From NCBI GenBank assembly GCA_052161605.1, contig CP197409.1: DNA of 64,000 bases. One strand, given 5' to 3'. The DNA is from JBKCUI01 sp052161605. GTDB taxonomy: Bacteria; Planctomycetota; Planctomycetia; Pirellulales; Pirellulaceae. A program made the translations under genes and the position numbers. The number at the start of each line of letters is the position of its first letter. Positions within the stretch are counted from its first letter, which is position 1. The notes below the pieces were generated by a model. That model searched no databases. It saw only the letters and a list, made by a program, of their open reading frames with translations, and was not told where the DNA came from. Below are positions 54,474-63,290 of the stretch, in pieces.

Positions 54474-55766
54474 ATGAATTCTCATTTAACGCTATCCAAC
54501 GAGTCGACGACGATCTGTGTCTGTGGCCTAGGATACGTCGGGCTCCCCCTCGCCGTGGAATTCGGCAAGCACTTCAAAACCTTTGGCTTCGATATCAATC
54601 AAGCTCGTATCGCGGAGCTTCAAGCGGGCGAAGACTCGACCCGCGAGGTCGAATGTCAGGAGCTCGCGGCAAGCCAGCACCTGAAATTCACCAGTTCTCC
54701 TGCCGATATCGCCGCTGCGAACATCTATATTGTGACCGTACCGACCCCGGTCGACGAACACAAACGCCCCGATTTGACTCCCCTTATCAAGGCGAGTGAA
54801 ACGATCGGCAAGGTCATCAAAAAGGGGGACGTCGTCATCTACGAATCGACGGTATATCCTGGTGCGACTGAGGAGGATTGCATACCGGTCATCGAACGAG
54901 TTTCCGGGCTCCGTTTTAACGAAGATTTCTTCGCCGGTTACAGCCCCGAGAGAATCAATCCGGGGGACAAGGCTCACCGGCTAACCACCATAAAAAAGGT
55001 GACCTCGGGTTCGACGCCAGAAATTGCCGACTTCGTCAATGAGTTATACGGCACGATCGTAACAGCTGGCACATATAAGGCTTCTTCGATCCGAGTCGCC
55101 GAGGCGGCCAAGGTTATTGAGAACACGCAACGGGATTTGAATATCGCGTTGGTAAACGAGCTAGCGTTGATTTTTAATAAAATGGGAATCGACACGACAG
55201 AGGTTCTTGAAGCAGCGGGCACGAAATGGAATTTCCTCCCTTTCCGGCCGGGGTTAGTTGGTGGGCATTGTATTGGGGTGGACCCGTATTACTTGACCCA
55301 TAAAGCTCAGGAGATCGGTTATACCCCTGAGGTGATTTTGGCAGGCCGTCGAATCAACGACAGCATGGGGCAATATGTGGTCGCGCAGGTGGTCAAGAAG
55401 ATGCTCAAGAAACGGCTGCACGTCGAGGATTCCAACATTCTGATCTTAGGTTTAACGTTCAAAGAGAACTGTCCAGACATACGCAACACCCGAGTGATCG
55501 ATTTGATCAAGGAGTTCCGAGAGTACGGAGCCAACGTTGATGTTTACGATCCATGGGTCAATCCTGCTGAAGCGAAGCAAGAGTATGGCATTCAGCTCAT
55601 TGAAACGGTCCCGACAGGCAAGTACGACGGGATCGTCATCGCCGTCCCGCACCATCAGTTCGTTACCCAAGGGATCGAGGACATTCGCAAGGCAGGTCGC
55701 AGAGAATGCGTTGTCTACGACCTGAAATCGATTTTCCCGAAAGAGACAACCGATGGCCGTTTGTAA
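54474..55766 (+). CDS. tviB: Nucleotide-sugar dehydrogenase (TviB/WbpO type)
   Basis: About 430 aa. The dinucleotide fold (CVCGLGYVGLPLAVEFG), the VPTPVDEHKRPDL region, the conserved lysine region ENTQRDLNIALVNEL and the catalytic cysteine in LVGGHCIGVDPYYL are all present. The enzyme oxidises a UDP-N-acetylhexosamine (GlcNAc, ManNAc or GalNAc) to the uronic acid with two NAD+. The ATG at 54474 (MNSHLTLS) is preferred over the GTG at 54441. With wecB, it suggests synthesis of an amino-uronic acid-containing polysaccharide. Confidence 0.93.
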   Translation: MNSHLTLSNESTTICVCGLGYVGLPLAVEFGKHFKTFGFDINQARIAELQAGEDSTREVECQELAASQHLKFTSSPADIAAANIYIVTVPTPVDEHKRPDLTPLIKASETIGKVIKKGDVVIYESTVYPGATEEDCIPVIERVSGLRFNEDFFAGYSPERINPGDKAHRLTTIKKVTSGSTPEIADFVNELYGTIVTAGTYKASSIRVAEAAKVIENTQRDLNIALVNELALIFNKMGIDTTEVLEAAGTKWNFLPFRPGLVGGHCIGVDPYYLTHKAQEIGYTPEVILAGRRINDSMGQYVVAQVVKKMLKKRLHVEDSNILILGLTFKENCPDIRNTRVIDLIKEFREYGANVDVYDPWVNPAEAKQEYGIQLIETVPTGKYDGIVIAVPHHQFVTQGIEDIRKAGRRECVVYDLKSIFPKETTDGRL

Positions 55767-55770
55767 TTGG

Positions 55771-56570
55771 CCTTCACCCTCCCCTCGGGGAGGGTCGAGC
55801 GCCAGCTCGGGGAGGGGGCGTCGGCAGTAATCAGGCCTCAGGAGTCAGGCTTCAGTAATCAGGTTACATTCCTTACCCCTTACCCCTTACCCCTTACCCC
55901 TTCCCCCTTACCCAAGAATAATCGCCTCAATTGTTACCTCCCGCTCGTATTTCCTCTGAAACGGACCGAAGAGGCGTTTTGGACAGGTCGGATGCAAAAC
56001 GGCGAGTACATTCCTATGTTGAGGTTGCTTTCGTTGCAAAGCCCTCCCAACCGGTAAATCTTATCCATTCAAAGAATTAGCAACCTCGGTCAAGAGGGCA
56101 AAAACGGGATAGAGGCCACCCACGGGAACGAAGTCCGCGCCGGCGCGAGTCCTTAGTCCTTAGGCCTTAGTCCTTAGCTTCCCCCGCCTCCATTGACCTC
56201 GTGTCAGTGGAGCGCTGACTAACCGGCTAGCCCGCCTTTTCAAACTTCCCCCTTCACCCTTCAAACTTCCTTTCACCCTCCCCTCGGGGAGGGTCGAGCG
56301 TCAGTCAGTCCATACTCGTTCCCAGGCTCCTGCCTGGGATCCATACTCGTTCCCAGGCTCCTGCCTGGGAACGCACTGCCTTGGAGGCTCCCGCCTCTCG
56401 ACATCAGGCTTCAGCCCCTAGACATCAGGCTTCCGTCGTCAGGAAACCCAAAAGCCAGAATAAAGTCATCAGCCATCAGAGTATTCCCGCTTCGCCCCTG
56501 GCTCCGTGCCTTTGTTCTTCGCTGCCCCCTGAAGTCTGCCCCCTTACCCCTTACCCCTTTTTTTAGATCT
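55771..56570. repeat. Compound repeat block 2 (R1, R2, R5, R7)
   Basis: Partial R1 (55771-55818), a CCTTACCCC-type tandem tract (about 55873-55915), R5 (56095-56149), R1 (56190-56300), a broken and a full R2 hairpin (56317-56340, 56348-56373) and R7 (about 56423-56525). The 55920-56060 stretch holds no recognised gene. Confidence 0.75.
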
Positions 56571-56707
56571 ATGTGCCCTTTCGTGGTTAACTCCTAATTG
56601 TCAACAATCTTTCCACGGCTTTCCAACTAAGTACTACACGCTAAAATCGTGACTTTAGCGGCAAACATGGAGTATAGCCTTCACAAATCACAAAGAACAT
56701 TGATGAC

Positions 56708-57220
56708 TTGAAACTGTACCTCGATACCTGTTGCCTCAACAGACCGTTCGACGATCATTCACAACCTCGAGTCGCATTAGAGTCCCAGGCCATTCTCGCC
56801 ATATTGTCTAAGTGCGAGGCCGGTGTCTTTGGCCTTGTTAGTTCCGAGGTTGTGCAATTTGAGAACAGCAAGAACCCTTTTCCTCAGAAGAAGGCGTATG
56901 TAGACTCGGTGATACGATTAGCTGGCACCATATTCCAGGTTACCGACCAATGCGAATCCCGAGCAATAGAATTGGAGTTACGAGGATTCAAATCTTTTGA
57001 TGCGTTACAAGTGAATCTAGAATTGATGACCACCGCTGAGATTACCACGGAAGCAATTAAGCTACTTTGTCGAGAAATTGGCCCCGTTAACACAGCACGT
57101 TTCATCAACCAGTTTAGTTCTGGCACGGGGGACTATACGCAAGACAGGAGTCGTTTTCTAGGGGACCGCTCTGTTCAGGATATCGTATCCGAAATTAAAA
57201 TCCAACGCACCCAACCGTAG
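56708..57220 (+). CDS. PIN-domain N-part fused to an antitoxin-like C-part
   Basis: This 170-aa protein begins like a PIN-type toxin (KLYLDTCCLNRPFDDHSQ) and runs to about residue 103 (FDALQVN). From Met107 (57026) it reads MTTAEITTEAIKLLCREIGP and FINQFSSGTGDYTQDR, which resembles the small antitoxin normally encoded upstream of such PIN genes. The PIN part lacks the last acidic motif. The order is opposite to the usual antitoxin-toxin order. I infer a rearranged fusion of two modules; catalytic activity is unlikely. Its start is a TTG at 56708, so even the start is uncertain. Confidence 0.6.
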   Translation: MKLYLDTCCLNRPFDDHSQPRVALESQAILAILSKCEAGVFGLVSSEVVQFENSKNPFPQKKAYVDSVIRLAGTIFQVTDQCESRAIELELRGFKSFDALQVNLELMTTAEITTEAIKLLCREIGPVNTARFINQFSSGTGDYTQDRSRFLGDRSVQDIVSEIKIQRTQP

Positions 57221-57339
57221 TCATCCCAGCAACTTCAGCTATATTCAGAATCTCTATACCGGTCTTTTTTCAATCGAAGTCTTTTGCCCGTGTAGGCCGT
57301 AACAAGGCTCTGCGTAGCTACAGCATTCAGGTTACAATC

Positions 57340-57640
57340 CTCACCCCTTAGCTTCCATCCCGCCTCCATTGACCTCGTGTCAGTGGAGCAATGACTAACC
57401 GGCTAGTGACACCCTTTCCAACTTCCCCCTTCAAACTTCAAACTTCCTTTCACCGGCCCCTCGGGGAGGGTCGGACGCTTCGTCCGGGGAGGGGAGTGGC
57501 AGGACGCCAGCAACCATCTCCTAGCCAACAACTCTCGCCCCCACTGAGACGATCTCAGCGGAGAGCCAAGCACAAGGCACAGAGCGCCAAGCACGCCGCA
57601 TCGTGGTTGCACTAAGCACTGTTTTTCAAACTGTTTTCAA
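57340..57640. repeat. Compound repeat block 3 (R1, R4)
   Basis: R1 copy at about 57366-57496 (CCATTGACCTCGTGTCAGTG ... TCCGGGGAGGG), followed by the R4-type tail (57495-57580) that also occurs before tviB. No gene. Confidence 0.75.
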
Positions 57641-57652
57641 ACCGAGAACTGC

Positions 57653-57886
57653 ATGCTCTCTCCTGAAACCCTTGAGTCTTACCGGCGCATGAAGCCTGGC
57701 GAGCGATTGCGTCTGACGCTTGATCTTTGCGACAGCGCATGGCCTGCAATGCTTCAAGGCAAGACTGATATCATTGAGCGTCGATTTCAACGACTGCGTG
57801 AAGAGAACGAGTCGCGAAACCAAGCGATTTGTAAAGCGTTGTATAGCACAGCATCGTCTCATCAGCCTACGAAAAGAGTCGATTGA
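57653..57886 (+). CDS. Small partner protein of nucleotidyltransferase 2
   Basis: This 77-aa protein (MLSPETLESYRRMKPGERLR, then LTLDLCDSAWPAML) is small, helical and charged. Its last codons overlap the start of the next gene by four bases, so both are translated together. It is probably the antitoxin or cognate small partner. No known domain is recognised. Confidence 0.65.
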   Translation: MLSPETLESYRRMKPGERLRLTLDLCDSAWPAMLQGKTDIIERRFQRLREENESRNQAICKALYSTASSHQPTKRVD

Positions 57887-58443
57887 ATAAGACGGTCGAG
57901 CAGGTATTGATGGCGATGGTGGACCTGTGCGAGCGATTCTCTTTTGATTACGCGATCATGGGTGGCATTGCAGTGAGAGTCCATGGGATACCTCGTCCGA
58001 CCTATGACGTCGATTTTGAAGTTGCGATGACGGACGCACAACTGGAGGTTTTTTTAGATAACGCTGAAACACTTGGCTATGAAGTGCCCGCGATCTACCG
58101 AACTGGCTGGCGAGATGAAATCGGCTCAATGCCATTGGTCAAGCTTAAGACCTATTTAGCTGCTGGCAAGAGCGTAGACGTAGACATATTTTTGGAGGAG
58201 ACTGAGTTCCAGCGTTCGATCATGTCGCGCCGACAGTTGGTTGAGTTTGAAGGTAGGAATCTTTGGTTCGTCACTCCGGAAGATCTAGTTTTGTTAAAGC
58301 TGATAGCATTCCGTCCGCGCGACCTCGGTGACATATCGGACATCATCTTTGTCCAGGGGGAGTTAGATGAAAAATACATGCGGCACTGGGCATCAAAACT
58401 TGGAATCGAAGAGCGACTTACCTCCACGCTCAATCAACCCTAA
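57883..58443 (+). CDS. AbiEii-type nucleotidyltransferase
   Basis: This 186-aa protein has the core IMGGIAVRVHGIPRPTYDVD with a DVD pair, followed by SVDVDIFLEETEFQ and LVLLKLIAFRPRDLGDISDI. It resembles the AbiEii/AbiGii nucleotidyltransferase toxins. The start is a TTG in a TTGA overlap with the preceding gene. This is the second nucleotidyltransferase cassette in the array. Confidence 0.8.
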   Translation: MNKTVEQVLMAMVDLCERFSFDYAIMGGIAVRVHGIPRPTYDVDFEVAMTDAQLEVFLDNAETLGYEVPAIYRTGWRDEIGSMPLVKLKTYLAAGKSVDVDIFLEETEFQRSIMSRRQLVEFEGRNLWFVTPEDLVLLKLIAFRPRDLGDISDIIFVQGELDEKYMRHWASKLGIEERLTSTLNQP

Positions 58444-58449
58444 GACTTA

Positions 58450-59745
58450 AGCAATTAGTCCTTAGGCCTTAGGCACCCGCCACCATTGACCTCGTGTCAG
58501 TGGAGCGTTGACTAACCGGCTAGCCCACCCTTTCAAACTTCCCTTCACCCTCCCCTCGGGGAGGGTCGGACGCTTCGTCCGGGGAGGGGGGGATTTCAGA
58601 AATCAGTCCTTACACCTTACACCTTACACCTTAGCCACCATTGACCTCGGGTCAGTGGAGCGCTGACTAACCGGCTAGCTCACCCTTTCCAACTTCCCCC
58701 TTCAAACTTCAAACTTCCTTTCACCCGCTCCTTTGGGGAGGGTCGAGCGTCAGCTCGGGGAGGGGGAGGCTTCAGTCATCAGTCATCAACCCTTACACCT
58801 TTCCCTGTTTTCATTAGTGTCAATCAGTGTGGATTAGTGTTCCCCCCTGGTCCTTACCCCTTACCCCTTCCATCCCCCCAATCCTGTCAATCGACGCATG
58901 AGTTGCATTGCGTTTGACCGTCAATCTCATTTAGAAACGGTTAACTCTCTCGTAAATCTTGCCTCCCAGGTCGTGACAGATTAGGTTACTCATGTAGACT
59001 CGGGGGGGTGAAGTACCAGCGTCGAGGGTAGTGAATGAGTAACGGTTCACCCAGGTGACTAGATCCAAGTGGTCGCAGCACCATTTTTTGGCACATAATG
59101 TAGTATTGGGCAAAAACGGGATAGAAGCCACCCACGGGAACGAAGTGTGCGCTGGCGCGAGACCTTAGTCCTTAGTCTTTAGTCTTTAGTTTCCATCCTT
59201 CCTTTCACCCGCTCCTTTGGTGAGGGGCGAGCGTCAGCTCGGGGAGGGGAAGGCTTCAGGAATCAGTCATCAACCCTTACACCTTTCCCTGTTTTCATTA
59301 GTGTTAATCAGTGTGGATAAGTGTTCCCCCCTTAGACCTTCCATCCCGCCTCCATTGACCTCGCGTCAGTGGAGCGTTGACTAACCGGCTAGCTCACCCT
59401 TTCAAACTTCCCCCTTCACCCTTCAGACTTCCTTTCACCCTCCCCTTTGGGGAGGGTCGAGCGTCAGCTCGGGGAGGGGGGGAATGCCAGGTTTCAGGAG
59501 TCAGCCTTCAGTCATCAGTTTTCAGTCTTCAGTCCATACTCGTTCCCAGGCTCCTGCCTGGGAACGCACTGGCTTGGAGGCTCCTGCCTCCTGACATTAG
59601 GCTTCAGCACCCAGGCTTCATTCGTAAGGAAACCCCAGAAGCCAGAATAAAGTTATCAGTCATCAGGCATCAGAGTATTCCCGCTTCGCCCCTAGCTCCG
59701 TGCCTTTGTCCTTCGCTTACCCCTTTCCCCTTACTCCTGATTTCC
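58450..59745. repeat. Compound repeat block 4 (R1 x3, R2, R5, R6, R7)
   Basis: R1 copies at about 58482-58592, 58637-58768 and 59352-59482. R6 (CCTGTTTTCATTAGTGT) at about 58805 and 59287. R5 at 59108-59161. R2 hairpin at 59541-59566. R7 at 59612-59720. The stretch 58870-59107 has no gene and no repeat I recognise. Confidence 0.8.
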
Positions 59746-59746
59746 C

Positions 59747-60307
59747 ATGTCCTCCACGCTTCATCTCAGTCTTCGCGAATACGACCATATGGTCAAAGTT
59801 GGGGCATTTGAAACATTGGATCGCAAGGTTGAGTTGATTAGAGGAGAGATAGTTCAAATGAATCCCGCCGGCCCGGTTCATGATGACTTCGTTGCTTACT
59901 TGACGACTTGGTCGGCTCATAATTCTGATCCTGGCAAGACGTTAATTACTTCCCAAACGGGTGTTGATTTGCCGGACCAGGACAGTCGCCCAGAGCCCGA
60001 TATATTCTGGGTTCACAAGAGGCGTTACCGCGATCGTCATCCGGGGGCTGCCGACGTGCAACTCGCCATTGAGGTAGCGGATTCATCGCTTGTAAAGGAT
60101 TTAGTGAGCAAGCGGTTGCTTTATGCTGAGGCCAAGATAGTCGAGTATTGGATTGTCGATTGTCGGTCCAATTGTGTGCACGTTTTCCGCGAACCCGATG
60201 GAGTCGACTATCAGATCCGATTCGTAGTCACCGCCCGCGACCAGCTCGGCCCTTTGGTCGCCCCCAACGCCAAACTCGACCTCCACGATCTTTTCGCAGG
60301 AGACTAG
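59747..60307 (+). CDS. Uma2-family (DUF820) endonuclease-like protein 2
   Basis: This 186-aa protein has the Uma2 pattern: YDHMVKVGAFETLDRKVELI, QDSRPEPDIFWVHKRR, LAIEVADSSLVKDLVSKRLL and KIVEYWIVDCRS. It is complete and a different subtype from the 38036-38668 Uma2 protein. It is a single-gene cassette between repeat blocks. Its function is unknown. Confidence 0.85.
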   Translation: MSSTLHLSLREYDHMVKVGAFETLDRKVELIRGEIVQMNPAGPVHDDFVAYLTTWSAHNSDPGKTLITSQTGVDLPDQDSRPEPDIFWVHKRRYRDRHPGAADVQLAIEVADSSLVKDLVSKRLLYAEAKIVEYWIVDCRSNCVHVFREPDGVDYQIRFVVTARDQLGPLVAPNAKLDLHDLFAGD

Positions 60308-60319
60308 CCCACTCCCCCC

Positions 60320-60414
60320 TTAGACCTTAGTCCTTAGTCCTTAGTCCTTAGTCCTTAGTCCTTAGTCCTTAGTCCTTAGTCCTTAGTCCTTAGTCCTTAG
60401 TCCTTAGACCTTAG
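60320..60414 (+). repeat. Heptanucleotide tandem repeat TTAGTCC
   Basis: Thirteen 7-base units (first and last read TTAGACC; the eleven between read TTAGTCC) run from 60320 to 60410, followed by TTAG. It lies directly after the Uma2 stop. A 7-base unit can slip, so the copy number is likely variable among strains. Shorter versions occur at 54000 and 56150. Confidence 0.9.
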
Positions 60415-60420
60415 TTTCCC

Positions 60421-60820
60421 CCGCCACCACTGACCTGTTGTCAGTGGAGCGCTGACTAACCAGCTAGCCCACCCGTTTCAAACTTCACCCTTCAAACTTC
60501 CATCACCCTCCCCTTGGGGAGGGGCGAGCGTCAGCTCGGGGAGGGGGGAATGCCAGGTTTCAGGAGTCAGCCTTCAGTCATCAGCTTTCAGACTTCAGTC
60601 CATACTCGTTCCCAGGCTCCTGCCTGGGAACGCACTGGCTTGGAGGCTCCCGCCTCCTGACATTAGGCTTCAGCACCCAGGCTTCATTCGTAAGGAAACC
60701 CCAGAAGCCAGAATAAAGTTATCAGCCATCAGGCATCAGAGTATTCCCGTTTCGCCCCTAGCCGCGTGCCTTTGTTCTTCGCTGACTACTGAAGTCTGAC
60801 ACCTGACTACTGACCTTCGC
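60421..60820. repeat. Compound repeat block 5 (R1, R2, R7)
   Basis: R1 at about 60427-60548, R2 hairpin at 60607-60632, R7 at 60675-60783. No gene. Confidence 0.8.
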
Positions 60821-60885
60821 CTTTCCCCTTAGTACCAAGTTTCCCCCCGGGGCGTCCTAGTGACCAATTAAGGCGGGCTAAAGTT

Positions 60886-61122
60886 ATGAAAATCGTAGAA
60901 GTCATCAATGACGGGTTGGAGCAATCAATAAAGCTCCCCCATGACTGTCACCTAGAGTCGTCGGAGGTGATTGTGAAGCGGGTTGGGCGGTCTTTGGTAT
61001 TGACCCCAAAAGACGTCGACCCTTGGCAGATATTTACACAGGGGATTGAAAGCTTCACCAACGATTTCATGCAGGAACGATTACAGCCCGAGCAGCAGGA
61101 TAGACAGGCTCCCTTCCAATGA
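60886..61122 (+). CDS. VapB-type antitoxin
   Basis: This 78-aa protein has an N-terminal beta-type swapped-hairpin-like stretch (DGLEQSIKLPHDCHLESSEV, then VIVKRVGRSLVLTPKD), typical of AbrB/MazE antitoxins. A C-terminal toxin-binding tail follows (DPWQIFTQGIESF). It overlaps the PIN gene by four bases (ATGA). It is expected to bind its own promoter and the toxin. Confidence 0.85.
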   Translation: MKIVEVINDGLEQSIKLPHDCHLESSEVIVKRVGRSLVLTPKDVDPWQIFTQGIESFTNDFMQERLQPEQQDRQAPFQ

Positions 61123-61520
61123 AATTCCTGTTGGATACAAATATTTGTATTTTTGTGATCAAGCAAAAACCAGCGGAGGTCGTTAAGAGATTTACACAAT
61201 ACTCGGCGGAGGAACTAGGGATCTCAACGATTACGCTAGCGGAATTGCGGTATGGAGCCGACAAGAGCAGTCACCCATCCAAGAATCACACCGCATTGGA
61301 TATGTTTCTTTCCCCTCTGGCGATCCTGGATTTCGATCCACAGTGCTCCGAGATATACGGGATAGTCAGATCGGATTTGGAGCGGCGCGGACAACCAATT
61401 GGCCCTCTCGATACCATGATAGCGGCCCACGCTTTAAGGTTAAGAATTCCGCTCGTTACAAACAATACGAAAGAATTTTCGAGGGTGCCTGGATTGCCAA
61501 TTGAAGATTGGACGGTTTGA
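61119..61520 (+). CDS. vapC: VapC-type PIN-domain toxin
   Basis: This 133-aa PIN domain has the four acidic positions: LLDTNICIF, LAELRYGADK, RGQPIGPLDTMIAAHALR and VTNNTKEFSRVPG. VapC enzymes are Mg-dependent RNases that cut tRNA or rRNA. It is translated with the antitoxin by ATGA overlap. Confidence 0.92.
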   Translation: MKFLLDTNICIFVIKQKPAEVVKRFTQYSAEELGISTITLAELRYGADKSSHPSKNHTALDMFLSPLAILDFDPQCSEIYGIVRSDLERRGQPIGPLDTMIAAHALRLRIPLVTNNTKEFSRVPGLPIEDWTV

Positions 61521-61539
61521 CCAAGAACCGATTACAGGC

Positions 61540-61820
61540 AGACCTTAGACCTTAGCTTCCGCGCCACCATTGACCTCGCGTCAGTGGAGCGCTGACTAAC
61601 CGTCTAGCCCGCCCTTTCCAACTTCACACTTCACCCTTCAAACTTCCTTTCACCCGCCCCTTTGGGGAGGGTCGAACGTCAGCTCGGGGAGGGGGGAATG
61701 TCAGGAATCAGTCATCAGCTTTCAGACTTCAGTCCATACTCGTTCCCTGGCTCCTGCCTGGGAACGCACTGCCCCTGAGGCTCCCGCCTCCCGACCTTAG
61801 GCTTCACCCCCCAGGCTTCA
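61540..61820. repeat. Compound repeat block 6 (R1, R2)
   Basis: R1 at about 61567-61696, R2 hairpin with one mismatch at 61741-61766. No gene. Confidence 0.8.
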
Positions 61821-61834
61821 ATCGCCATAATCCG

Positions 61835-62089
61835 ATGACCATTGCACAAATAAAAATTAGTTCTGGGCAAATGACTATCACATTACCAGAGGGCTTTGAG
61901 ATCGAGGGCACACAGGTCTCGGTTCGACGCCGAGGTAAGACCCTCATTCTCGAGCCAATTGCTGATAGCTGGCAGTGGTTAGACAGCGTTGCTGGGCAAC
62001 TCGATCAGGAAGTTTTGGACTCGGCTCAGGCCGCCAATTCTCGTGATCAATTCAGTCAAACGATTCAACCTGACTTGGATAGTATTTGA
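61835..62089 (+). CDS. VapB-type antitoxin 2
   Basis: This 84-aa protein has the antitoxin pattern ISSGQMTITLPEGFEIEG, VSVRRRGKTLILEPI, and a helical C-terminus (SWQWLDSVAGQLDQEVLDS). Its stop abuts the GTG start of the downstream PIN gene. It is the third antitoxin-like gene in the array. Confidence 0.85.
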   Translation: MTIAQIKISSGQMTITLPEGFEIEGTQVSVRRRGKTLILEPIADSWQWLDSVAGQLDQEVLDSAQAANSRDQFSQTIQPDLDSI

Positions 62090-62488
62090 GTGGGCCCGTA
62101 TTTGTTGGACACGAATGCGGTTATCGCGATGCTCCAGGCGGCACCGAACGGTGTTAAAGAAAATATTCAGAGGCATGCACCGAAGGACATCTTTATTTCG
62201 ACAGTAGTGATGTTTGAGTTGTATTACGGTGCTTATCGCAGTCAGAGAGTTCAACGCAACTTGGAGCTACTGGAAAAAATTCAGCTTCCCAAGCTTGAGT
62301 TCGATGCGAATGATGCGATAGCAGCCGGTGAAATTCGGGCAACTTTGGCCAGGCATGGGACACCGATTGGTCCATATGATGTTTTAATTGCGGGGCAAGC
62401 GCATTCACGAGGAATAACACTAGTAACAGGAAACCGCAAAGAGTTTGCACGCGTATCAGGGCTTTCCATCGAAGACTGGTCAGCGTAA
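62090..62488 (+). CDS. vapC: VapC-type PIN-domain toxin 2
   Basis: This 132-aa protein has YLLDTNAVIAML, FISTVVMFELYYGAYRSQ, GTPIGPYDVLIAGQAHSR and VTGNRKEFARVSG, the full PIN acidic set. The start is GTG immediately after the antitoxin stop, so translation is coupled. It resembles the 61119 toxin in the C-terminal half but is clearly a different gene, not a recent copy. Confidence 0.9.
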   Translation: MGPYLLDTNAVIAMLQAAPNGVKENIQRHAPKDIFISTVVMFELYYGAYRSQRVQRNLELLEKIQLPKLEFDANDAIAAGEIRATLARHGTPIGPYDVLIAGQAHSRGITLVTGNRKEFARVSGLSIEDWSA

Positions 62489-62559
62489 GAAACCAAGCAC
62501 GTGGCTTCGCGATGTACAAAACCACTAGCGACACGAATTAAAGGACAGCCCTTACCCCT

Positions 62560-63180
62560 TACCCCTTAGTTTCCCCCGCCTCCATTGACCTCGCGTCAGT
62601 GGAGCGCTGACTAACCGGCTAGTGACACCCTTTTCACACTTCACACTTCACCCTTCAAACTTCCATCACCCTCCCCTCGGGGAGGGTCGAGCGTCAGCTC
62701 GGGGAGGGGGGGAATGTCAGTTTTCAGCCTTCAGTACATACTCGTTCCCAGGCTCCTGCCTGGGAACGCACTGCCTTGGAGGCTCCCGCCTCTCGACATC
62801 AGGCTTCAGCAACCAGTCGTCAGACTTCAGAGTTTTTGCCTTTTGTTTTCCTTACCACTTAAACCTTATCCCTTACAACTTGTTTTGCCCCCTGTTTTCA
62901 TTAGTGTCAATTAGCAAAGATTAGTGTTCCCAAATGGTTTTTGCTCTTCCTGCGCCGAGTTGGCAAACAACAGAACACTAATCCACACTAATAGCCACTA
63001 ATCCGAGACTTCTCGCTTATCGCCACCTACTGGTTACTGGGCTCCGCCTGGAAACCCAATGTCTTTTAGGCTCCGCCTGATTTTTTGCGGGCGATTCATA
63101 GATGCCTTAACGGCATCACTAACGAGGCAGAGCCTCCAAGGCAGTTCGTTCCAAGGCAGAGCCTTGGAACGAGTTGTTCA
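62560..63180. repeat. Compound repeat block 7 (R1, R2, R6, hairpin)
   Basis: R1 at about 62582-62712, R2 hairpin at 62743-62768, R6 at about 62889-62932. A perfect 11-bp hairpin CGTTCCAAGGC-AGA-GCCTTGGAACG lies at 63147-63171. No gene is seen up to wecB. Confidence 0.8.
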
Positions 63181-63290
63181 CGGGTGGCGTTCAGCGAGAA
63201 GTGCCACTAATCCAGAATGGTTTCACCACTTGGGCATCCCCCTCCGGTGGTTACCCGCGCCCCTAGCCCCCTCGCTACCAGCTCATCTCC

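Noticed and set aside
55767..56057. Plus-strand frame after tviB
   Set aside because: Its first half translates repeat DNA, and the second half is not recognised.
60320..60414. CRISPR-like repeat
   Set aside because: The unit is only 7 bases with no unique spacers; it is a microsatellite. No CRISPR array was seen.
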